In this document: piece by piece, positions 14,906 to 21,936 of the stretch | Layout of the letters: each line of letters opens with the position of its first letter | How positions within the stretch are numbered: the first letter of the stretch is position 1 | Made by a program: the position numbers and the translations under genes | The notes under the pieces: model-generated | What the model saw: only the letters and a program-made list of their open reading frames with translations | Database searches by the model: none | What the model was told of the DNA's origin: nothing | Source: Candidatus Aegiribacteria sp. | GTDB taxonomy: Bacteria; Fermentibacterota; Fermentibacteria; Fermentibacterales; JCC-6 | Length of the DNA stretch: 38,822 nucleotides | Direction of reading: 5' to 3' | Assembly (NCBI GenBank): GCA_023138735.1 | Contig: JAGLOY010000050.1 | Coordinates: 1 to 38,822, forward strand

Positions 14906-17499
14906 ATCATCTCCAGAAGTGTTTGAATTCTTACCGAAAGCCTTTCCCTGTCCGATTCCGAATAATCCGTCTCAACTTTCAGATAGGACATTCCAAGCTT
15001 TTCCCTGACATGCTTTTCTACCTGCCATGATTCTATGCTGTAAGTCAGGCAGGCATGCCAGACAAGATCCACAACCGCGTCAATCCTGAATTCATCCGCA
15101 AGCCTCTCAATCAGTTCAAGCCTGCCGGTATTCGGTGTCATGCAGGAGCAGGGAATCCCGAAGTGCTTTCTGGCTATTGCTTCAATCGGGTTGCCGGTAT
15201 TCTCCTCCGTGAGAGTATCAAGAGGCTTCCAGCCGGAGCAGGTTTCCTGAACAGCAACAATACCTCCACATTCCTCGATGATTTCGATAACCTTCAGGGT
15301 TCCATGGGACATGGGGCATCCGGTGAGCAGAATACGGGGGGCTGTTTCTCTGCATACAGGTTCCATCCTGGCTTCGATACGATTAGTGAATTCTCTCAGC
15401 ATGGTATGATGTTCCTGCAATCCTGAAATCCTGTAACGCAGATTTGCCAGCTCAAGACCGGTTACAATGGAGGGTTTTCGCTTGCCCAGCTCAAGAGCAT
15501 TTCTGAGCAGACTCCGTTCTTCATTCATTGAGTGGATCGCGTTTTCAAGATCCTGATCAGAAATCGAAAGGCTGAATTGAATCTCCAATGTTCTCTTCAG
15601 CTTGCCGACCTCTTTTTTCCAGTGTTCGAAGGCATCCTCTTCATTTACCTTCTGTGTAAGTTCCAGGATATGCTGAGGTTTCCTGTCGGCTATCAGCTCG
15701 TACATCTTTTTCTTACCGTCGCAGGTTGTCTCCGCGACAATCAGATCGGAAACTACAAAGAAGGGGCATCTGTTGGTCAGTATGTACCCGAATGAGGATT
15801 TTATCAGTGGACACAGGTTCGATGGAAGCACAGTTTCCGCTGCGGGAATAGTTCTTCTGCTCGCGCCGCATAGGCATACGGGCAGCGCCCCCGCAGCCAG
15901 AATGAGTTCCCTCGGTGTGAATTCGCAGTAGATTCCCACCACGCCCTTCCCCTGGCGCTTTTTCTCCCTTACGAGGTCGACCTCGTTTGACATCGAATTC
16001 CTGAACCAGTCAAAAGGATCCGAATCAGCTGGTGCCACATTCTGACTCACCGATTTTGTCGAAACAGGAACAGTTGTACGCCTTCTGGATTCAAGCAGCT
16101 CCATGAATGACTGCATCCTGTTGACCACCTGCTCGTTGTGCCTGCCGGGGGAGAAGGGAACATCGAAAGACAGTACCGGCAACCCCAGTTCTTTCTCAAC
16201 AGCCATCTTTATTGATCGTTCGTCCCACGGGCAGTGACTGGCACCGGAGATTCCGGAAATGATAACTCCCTCTGCGCCGTTTTCCCTGGCACCATCTACT
16301 ATCCTCTGAGCCCTGAATCTCTGGGATCCTATCATGCAGTCATCCAGGCAGTTTTCCGCAACCGCGCGGATGGGATCCACGTCTGTAGAGAGAGGGTAGA
16401 ACGCATGGGATATGAGGTATTCAGTACCGGCAATGCAGCCTCCGAGATCCTCCAGCAGGTTAATAAGGGATGCGTCAGTAGGCGGCGTCACCCAGAACAC
16501 TCGCAGCGGTTTTTCATTGACCAGAGGAGAAGTTCCTTTTTCCAGCCTCGAATGGACAAGAGAGAGCAAGCCATCGAGTACGTTGATTGATTCTGCAGGT
16601 TCGGAGCATGTGTGTATTGCAATGAACTCCGTGAGGAACATTTCAAGGCCCGGAAGGGGTGGCCTGACTGCACTGTATGTAAGTTCCCTGAGCTCTCTGA
16701 CCTGCCCGCGTATTATGTTGAAGAGAGCAACGCTCCTTTCAAGCCTCTCCGGGGAGGCTTTTTTTCCGGTCAATTCTTCCATTCTCTCCACGACGGATTG
16801 CAGCTGCCCCTCAAGAAAAACACGGGTGTTCACCCGGTAGGCTGATTTTCCAAATGTTGTTCTCTCTTTTTTGGCAGTGGAGTTAACCGAACAGTCGAAT
16901 CTTGCAGCCATCTCCCACCAGTGAACAGGATATCCGAGACCTTCGATAAGCTGCATAATAGCTGAGAAGTCATCGCAGCAGGCTCCGACTCCCGCTATGC
17001 AGAGATCGGGTTTCGGGAAGTAATCCAGCGTTACCATGGCTCCAAGTGCCGCCCTGACAAAACAGAGTTCTTCACCCGCTCCGAGCTGTGCTGCGACGTC
17101 CAGAAGATGAGTTTCCTCGGAAAAGCAGGGAGCCCACCATAGCTCATCAGCATAGAAAGTAAGTGTTTCAGGAAACGAGTAGGTTAATACAGGTACCTGA
17201 CCCAGATCCTTCATTGCGGCTACTATCTTCCATCCGTTCTCCTTTGCCAGGAAGAGCCTGTCCTTCTCACTGAAAAGGAAAGCCCATAATCTTAGAGCTT
17301 CGAGTGAGTTGTCGAAGGAAAGCCGTCTGAGAAGAACATCACCTCTGCAGGAATATTCGTACTGACTGAAAAGGTATTTTACTCCTCCGGGGATGATGTC
17401 CCTCAGGAATCGGCATTTATCACTGAACTCCTCCGGAATGCCTGACATTCTGGAATCCCAGTCCATAACCGCTATTTTCGAAGGAGCTGAATTTCTCAT
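14902..17499 (-). CDS. Fusion of two HgdB/DCCP-like (2-hydroxyacyl-CoA dehydratase family) domains
   Basis: An 865-residue protein. The N-terminal ~480 residues have the HgdB/BcrC layout (VGACCDDFSAIMQLIEGLGYP, SGASHCPWDERS, then LGLPVLSFDVPFSPG and RMQSFMELLE). A linker near 485-510 leads to a second, complete domain with GIYCEFTPRELILAAGALPV, SNLCPLIKSSFG, AETTCDGKKKMYE, LLTGCPMSHG and a C-terminal Cys (WHACLTYS). The second domain matches the double-cubane cluster protein type, in which cysteines hold an [8Fe-9S] or [4Fe-4S] cluster. The overlapping partner (next upstream gene) is a third such domain. Fusion of two domains in one chain is unusual; family members are normally ~380-430 residues. 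Likely an electron-accepting reductase of unknown substrate. Confidence 0.85.
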   Translation of the reverse strand: MRNSAPSKIAVMDWDSRMSGIPEEFSDKCRFLRDIIPGGVKYLFSQYEYSCRGDVLLRRLSFDNSLEALRLWAFLFSEKDRLFLAKENGWKIVAAMKDLGQVPVLTYSFPETLTFYADELWWAPCFSEETHLLDVAAQLGAGEELCFVRAALGAMVTLDYFPKPDLCIAGVGACCDDFSAIMQLIEGLGYPVHWWEMAARFDCSVNSTAKKERTTFGKSAYRVNTRVFLEGQLQSVVERMEELTGKKASPERLERSVALFNIIRGQVRELRELTYSAVRPPLPGLEMFLTEFIAIHTCSEPAESINVLDGLLSLVHSRLEKGTSPLVNEKPLRVFWVTPPTDASLINLLEDLGGCIAGTEYLISHAFYPLSTDVDPIRAVAENCLDDCMIGSQRFRAQRIVDGARENGAEGVIISGISGASHCPWDERSIKMAVEKELGLPVLSFDVPFSPGRHNEQVVNRMQSFMELLESRRRTTVPVSTKSVSQNVAPADSDPFDWFRNSMSNEVDLVREKKRQGKGVVGIYCEFTPRELILAAGALPVCLCGASRRTIPAAETVLPSNLCPLIKSSFGYILTNRCPFFVVSDLIVAETTCDGKKKMYELIADRKPQHILELTQKVNEEDAFEHWKKEVGKLKRTLEIQFSLSISDQDLENAIHSMNEERSLLRNALELGKRKPSIVTGLELANLRYRISGLQEHHTMLREFTNRIEARMEPVCRETAPRILLTGCPMSHGTLKVIEIIEECGGIVAVQETCSGWKPLDTLTEENTGNPIEAIARKHFGIPCSCMTPNTGRLELIERLADEFRIDAVVDLVWHACLTYSIESWQVEKHVREKLGMSYLKVETDYSESDRERLSVRIQTLLEMI

Positions 17500-18611
17500 A
17501 ATGCTAACGTTTCCAGAAAGGCATCAACTCTGTTTCTCTGGCGTTCAGCATCTCCCCGGCCATAGGAAGTATCCAGAACCAGGACAGGAACATTCATGCT
17601 GCTTCGGAACCGCTCCCTTTCGGTAAACCAGAGATCACAGAACTTCAGTGTTTTCAGAATTAGACCGTCGCAGGAAGTATCTGAAATAGAATCATTGATG
17701 TATTGAAATATCTCTGTATTGGGTCGGGACCTGGCGCACCTGATGTCTCCGAATGCTCTGCCGGCGAGCTCTTCGATAGTACCGGTAACTGGAATCCCGT
17801 TCAGATCTCCAAAAGGAAACATTTGAAGCCCTGTGCAGTGCAGAGGAATAACGCCTGCATTCTTGCTCTGAACAGCCTGCAGAACCCAAGTATCCTCAAG
17901 AGCAAGAGGTCCGCCTGCGATGGCGATCATGCAATCGGGAGAAAAAGGTTCAGCTTTTTCCAGCAGCCCCAGCAGTATCTCTGCAAGTCCATCCGGGTCA
18001 GCGATAAGAAAGAGATGAAAGAGCCAGTGAAGGTCAAGCGGTGATATCTGCGCAGAGAGCGTTGCTGTTCTGAGAATTTCTCCTGTAATCCAGAGACTCA
18101 TCGAATAACCCAATGCACGTTCTGCGGAGTATTCAAACCCGTACAAGTCCCTGCAATCAAGGCAGAACTGCTGCAGCTGATCGGAGAAGTACTTTCCTGC
18201 TGATTGTGATCTTGTAGCGGGAAGCTGGACGTGGTGTACAGTTACATCCTCCATATCAGCAATTGCAGAGAAGCATCTGCGGGTCTGGTCACATGTGGCC
18301 AGACCCATCCAGACATCGATCAAACCAAAGAGGCCCCGTCCGGAGTCAATTCCTCCCAGGAAAGCCTTTATGAGAGGACATATATCCTGCCGGGCCAGTT
18401 TTCCCCCAAGATCCTCCATTTCCACTGAAGCTTCCTGGAGTACTCTTACCGGTCTGAAACCCAAACCTGCAGCAAGTGAGGGGGGAAATCCTCTGCAGAG
18501 ATATCCCAGGGTTTTCCCCCCGCTACTCCTGAATACCCGAATCGAATTCAACTCATGTTCAATTCTACTGAGGCACTTTTCCTGAAGAGCAGATTCTGGC
18601 TGCAGCATCAA
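17496..18611 (-). CDS. Third HgdB/DCCP-like subunit
   Basis: A 371-residue member of the same superfamily. The order YLCRGFPPSLAAGLGFRPVRV, DICPLIKAFLG, then LATCDQTRR corresponds to the cluster-ligand segments of the DCCP-like domain in the next gene, though more divergent. The C-terminal half has IAGGPLALED, PLHCTGLQMFPFG and a Cys-containing LKFCDLWF segment, then PVLVLDTSYGRGDAERQRNRVDAFLE, the usual final strand and helix. It overlaps the 865-residue protein by 4 bases and follows the methyltransferase stop by one base. It may dimerise with a domain of the fusion protein. Confidence 0.82.
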   Translation of the reverse strand: MMLQPESALQEKCLSRIEHELNSIRVFRSSGGKTLGYLCRGFPPSLAAGLGFRPVRVLQEASVEMEDLGGKLARQDICPLIKAFLGGIDSGRGLFGLIDVWMGLATCDQTRRCFSAIADMEDVTVHHVQLPATRSQSAGKYFSDQLQQFCLDCRDLYGFEYSAERALGYSMSLWITGEILRTATLSAQISPLDLHWLFHLFLIADPDGLAEILLGLLEKAEPFSPDCMIAIAGGPLALEDTWVLQAVQSKNAGVIPLHCTGLQMFPFGDLNGIPVTGTIEELAGRAFGDIRCARSRPNTEIFQYINDSISDTSCDGLILKTLKFCDLWFTERERFRSSMNVPVLVLDTSYGRGDAERQRNRVDAFLETLAL

Positions 18612-18612
18612 T

Positions 18613-19413
18613 TTACTCCTTTATCGCGACAAATCTTGCTCTACCGAAACCACCCTTCCGAGCGGTCTCGGCCATGAACATCATCTCCCCTCCCATCGCA
18701 CCGAACATCTCCTCATCCCAGCCGATTATTTTAAGCGCATCGAAATAGAGCTGTTCGGTAAGCATTTTGATATAGAATTCCACATAGCCGGCATATTCCT
18801 CTGTCAGGTCTTCCGAAAGCTTAAGCTTGAATCCATACTTTCCAAGCAGCTCCTCGTACTTTTCTTTATTCAAAACCTCGGGAAATTTCATGAAGCTGCA
18901 TATCCTCTGTGCCGTATCTTCATCCATTCCCTCGGGACCCTCGATCCAGTCTGTGAAGGCAATTGTACCTCCGGGTCTGAGGACTCTTGATGCCTCCTGG
19001 ATGAGTTTTTCCTTGTCTCCGACGTAACACCATGCGTCCTCGCCCCAAACCACATCGAACGCACCGTCATCCCAGGGAATATTCTCGGCGTTGCCAACCT
19101 TAAAAGTTATCCTGCCGGACTGGCCATCCCTTGCTGTCCGTATGATTGCTTCATCGATCATATGCTGCGTCACATCGAGCCCGTATCCCTGTATTCCGTA
19201 ACTCCTTTCAAGGAAACGAAGACCTGCGCCGAGTGCGCAGCAGACATCCAGCACTTTCTGCCCTTTGGTAATTTCAGCAGCATCAGCAAGGATTCTGGAG
19301 TGGCCCCATCCCCCGACATGGATCTGTTCCCCCATGATAAGCTCCCAGAGCTTACCTTCAGCACCGCTGTATACCTCTTTGACATTTTCGATTGTCATTC
19401 CGGTTTTCTTCAC
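18613..19413 (-). CDS. SAM-dependent methyltransferase, first gene of the HgdB/DCCP-like operon
   Basis: A 266-residue class I methyltransferase. Motif I is VLDVCCALGAGLRFL near residue 53, an acidic motif II is YGLDVTQHMIDEA, and VVWGEDAWCYV and RVLRPGGTIAFTDW are the later motifs. The layout is that of glycine/sarcosine-type or UbiE-like small-molecule methyltransferases; the acceptor is not identifiable. The start is GTG 19413, with AAGGGAG 6 bases upstream. It opens a four-gene minus-strand operon with 1-base or overlapping junctions, so it is likely to modify the same substrate, product or cofactor that the reductase handles. Confidence 0.85.
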   Translation of the reverse strand: MKKTGMTIENVKEVYSGAEGKLWELIMGEQIHVGGWGHSRILADAAEITKGQKVLDVCCALGAGLRFLERSYGIQGYGLDVTQHMIDEAIIRTARDGQSGRITFKVGNAENIPWDDGAFDVVWGEDAWCYVGDKEKLIQEASRVLRPGGTIAFTDWIEGPEGMDEDTAQRICSFMKFPEVLNKEKYEELLGKYGFKLKLSEDLTEEYAGYVEFYIKMLTEQLYFDALKIIGWDEEMFGAMGGEMMFMAETARKGGFGRARFVAIKE

Positions 19414-19685
19414 GAAAGACTCCCTTCTTCTCTATAAAAGATGATTATCAGACCCGGTTGTTTTCAGAACTGCGAGTATAGCCGACTGGTATACCGTTCA
19501 ATGAGAAGTATATAGAGAGAAGTTGGATTCAGATCAGATCTTGCTCAGGGAACGGTGCTCAGCAAACAAGTCCCTCCAGGACTTGCTGCGGGCGGCTCAA
19601 ATGCAGGTTCTGAAAATCAGTTCCATCATTACCCGCTCCCTTCATTGCAGTAATACATAGTAAACTGGTAAGCAATTAACACTGA

Positions 19686-19716
19686 ATATTCACCGCCGGT
19701 CATGCGCGGTCAATAT
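19686..19716. promoter_or_regulatory. Compound inverted repeat, possible regulator site
   Basis: ATATT-C-ACCGC and GCGGT-C-AATAT are arms of a 31-base dyad with a 9-base centre, ending 26 bases upstream of the -35 box at 19743. Its position suits an activator or repressor of the plus-strand gene. Confidence 0.3.
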
Positions 19717-19742
19717 GTGATATAGCTTTCAGATGAAGCGGC

Positions 19743-19770
19743 TTGACATAAGAATAGGTATACATATGTT
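19743..19770 (+). promoter_or_regulatory. Sigma70-type promoter of the gene at 19803
   Basis: TTGACA (perfect) at 19743-19748 and TATGTT at 19765-19770 are 16 bases apart, about 33 bases before the start codon and followed by the AAAGGAG ribosome binding site. Confidence 0.5.
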
Positions 19771-19802
19771 TACTTATAGGAACAAAAGAAAAGGAGCCTG
19801 TT

Positions 19803-20360
19803 ATGAAAAAGGAAATCAGAGAATACGTTAATCGTTACAGACGTCTCCGGGCACGGCAGGAGGGATACAGTTCTGCAGTTTCGGAAGACAGCACGAAAAA
19901 AGGTTTCTTCGTAAGGCATCATTCCTTTACCAGGTCTGATATTTTCGAGAAAAGCTGGTTCAGCGAATACACAGATGAAGTGTTTGCTTCACCATTTGAT
20001 TGTCTTGCATTTTACAGATGGTATGTCATCCCGGAGAAACTCCGGGAAGTGTCAGGATTATCGAAAGAGACCGATCTGGAGCTTCTTCTCGACAGGGCAG
20101 GCTATTCTACATCACTCATTGCAGAGGAGCTGTTCTGCATGATTGACATTTGCCTTGAATCAGGTCACTGCAGCAAAACAGATCTTCATCGCATACGCCT
20201 GGCCTACAATGGATTGACAGGCTTCCAGGATGACTATGTCCGCAGAATAGCCCAATGGGGTAACGTTTCAAACTATGCACAGAATTCTTCCCCGGAAGTG
20301 TTCTACACTGGTTGCTCTTCCAAGTCCCTGATCCAGATGCCAGCCGCTTCTATCAGCTGA
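19803..20360 (+). CDS. Protein of unknown function (possible frameshift near its 3' end)
   Basis: 185 residues from ATG 19803, with AAAAGGAG about 8 bases upstream. It begins with a Lys/Arg-rich helix (KKEIREYVNRYRRLRARQ) and is soluble and mostly helical, with no signal peptide and no family I recognise. The last ~20 in-frame residues (Ser-rich, ending at TGA 20358) look less protein-like than the +1 frame. That frame continues as FQVPDPDASRFYQL and IIRRLKHLRHFPRG to a TAG near 20434, so a single-base frameshift or sequencing error around 20280-20320 is possible. It is followed at 130 bases by a B12-type radical SAM gene. Confidence 0.5.
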   Translation: MKKEIREYVNRYRRLRARQEGYSSAVSEDSTKKGFFVRHHSFTRSDIFEKSWFSEYTDEVFASPFDCLAFYRWYVIPEKLREVSGLSKETDLELLLDRAGYSTSLIAEELFCMIDICLESGHCSKTDLHRIRLAYNGLTGFQDDYVRRIAQWGNVSNYAQNSSPEVFYTGCSSKSLIQMPAASIS

Positions 20361-20490
20361 TCATTCGCAGGCTGAAACACCTGCGGCATTTCCCCCGGGG
20401 GTCGATAACCCGCACATAGCAGGCTTTGACCTTCATCGCATAATATGCGATTATTGCCAGACAGATATTCCGGGGGGAGATTAACCAAAA

Positions 20491-21903
20491 ATGAAGATTA
20501 CACTTGTTTATCCCAGTTTCGGCGATGGAAGTCATTCCCGGTACTTTCCATTTGGCCTGGCATATGTGGCGGCATGTCTTCTTGAGGCGGGGCACAATGT
20601 AACAGTGATTGATATGGAGGGCGGCGACCTCTCAATTGAAGATGCAGTTAAGCGAACGCTTGACTCATCACCTCAGGTAATAGCATTTGGTGGAATGGTA
20701 ACAAGGTTTCGATTCGTAAAGCAGCTTGCCGACAGATTACGCAACGAGCTACCAGGAGTTTTCATGCTGGCAGGTAACAGCGGAGCCACAACTGTTCCCG
20801 AGATATACCTCCAATCCTGCGGATTGGACTGTGTGGTTCTGGGCGAAGGAGAGATAACATCTGTTGAATTAATGAAAATGCTGGAAGAGGCCACTGACTG
20901 GCATACCGTTCGGGGGATAGCATGGCTTGATGATAAGGGTGAACTGAGAACATCGCAGCCTAGAGATATGATTCAGAACCTGGATTCAATCCCATGGCCG
21001 GCCTGGGACCTGTTTCCAGTTGAGAATTACGTTTCAAGCCTGGATCACCGCCAGAACAAAGTGCGCCATTTAGAAGTGCTGGCCAGCAGGGGTTGTCCAT
21101 TTAACTGTGTGTACTGCTACAGAATCTATGGGAGGAAAGTAAGAAGAAGGTCTCCCGAATCAATTGTAGCAGAATTGAAGGAACTGGTGAAGCGTTACGA
21201 TATCAGATACTCCGGTTTTCCGGATGACCTTTTCACAAGCGACAGAGACTTTGTAATGAAGATATGCGCTCTCATTAAGGAAGAGCTTCCGGATTTGAAA
21301 TGGTCCTGTCTGGGCAGAGTGAATACGGTTGATAAGGAGATGCTGCTTGCGATGAAGGATGCGGGGTGCGACTGGATATCATACGGTATCGAATCCGGCT
21401 GCGATGATATGCTATGCAGGATGAAAAGGGGTGTTTCAGCACAACAATGCCTGCAGGCTATCAAACTGACAGAGTCTACGGGTATCCACGCCGACGGTAG
21501 TTTCATAATAGGAATGTTCGGTGAGACTCGCGATTCCGTTGCAAGGACAGTGGAGTTCTGCAGACAGGCTGACATTACCGCTCCAATGTTATTTGTAACT
21601 CCATACCCAGGGACAGCTATCTTTGACTTGGCCCTTGAACAGGGCAGAATTCCGGACGTAGAGAGGTTCCTCACAGAGATGAACAGTGCCGATAGTCTTC
21701 TTGTGAATTTGACGGATTTCACCGACAGGGAACTGATAAAACTGCGAGACTGGGCGCAGGGTACAATCGGCAGGAATTACCTTCTGAAGAAACCCTTTTC
21801 TCGGATTCCGTCTCTTCTTCTGAAACACTTTAGACTCAGGGGTTTCATGGGTCTGTTTCATGATGTCAGAGCCTTTCTCGCGTCACTTCTCCGAAGGAAT
21901 TAA
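20491..21903 (+). CDS. B12-binding-domain radical SAM protein
   Basis: A 470-residue enzyme with two domains. Residues 1-140 form a cobalamin-binding-like Rossmann domain (ITLVYPSFG, PFGLAYVAACLLEAGH, DMEGGD, GGMVTRF, VLGEGE). The radical SAM barrel follows, with Cys202-x3-Cys206-x2-Cys209 (GCPFNCVYC) and IESGCDDML. The final ~100 residues are a variable region. This is the BchE/P-methylase-like class, which includes methyltransferases and ring-forming enzymes; the substrate is unknown. GGGGGGAG lies about 10 bases before ATG 20491. The fusion receiver/PEP-binding gene begins 33 bases downstream. Confidence 0.9.
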   Translation: MKITLVYPSFGDGSHSRYFPFGLAYVAACLLEAGHNVTVIDMEGGDLSIEDAVKRTLDSSPQVIAFGGMVTRFRFVKQLADRLRNELPGVFMLAGNSGATTVPEIYLQSCGLDCVVLGEGEITSVELMKMLEEATDWHTVRGIAWLDDKGELRTSQPRDMIQNLDSIPWPAWDLFPVENYVSSLDHRQNKVRHLEVLASRGCPFNCVYCYRIYGRKVRRRSPESIVAELKELVKRYDIRYSGFPDDLFTSDRDFVMKICALIKEELPDLKWSCLGRVNTVDKEMLLAMKDAGCDWISYGIESGCDDMLCRMKRGVSAQQCLQAIKLTESTGIHADGSFIIGMFGETRDSVARTVEFCRQADITAPMLFVTPYPGTAIFDLALEQGRIPDVERFLTEMNSADSLLVNLTDFTDRELIKLRDWAQGTIGRNYLLKKPFSRIPSLLLKHFRLRGFMGLFHDVRAFLASLLRRN

Positions 21904-21936
21904 ATGCCTCCGCCCCTAATTATTGAAGGATAACTT

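Larger units (their letters stand above)
19414..19802. other. Divergent intergenic region with promoter and dyads
   Basis: No convincing coding frame on either strand in 389 bases. It holds a compound inverted repeat at 19686-19716 and a sigma70-type promoter at 19743-19770, listed separately, and a short hairpin (CAAGTCC/GGACTTG around 5 bases, near 19566-19584) with no T-run. It separates the minus-strand methyltransferase operon from the plus-strand unknown gene at 19803. Confidence 0.5.

Noticed and set aside
14902..18611. Classic 2-hydroxyglutaryl-CoA dehydratase or benzoyl-CoA reductase operon
   Set aside because: The domain number, the fusion, the DCCP-type Cys segments and the lack of CoA-transferase or acyl-CoA genes do not fit; the annotation is kept at superfamily level.
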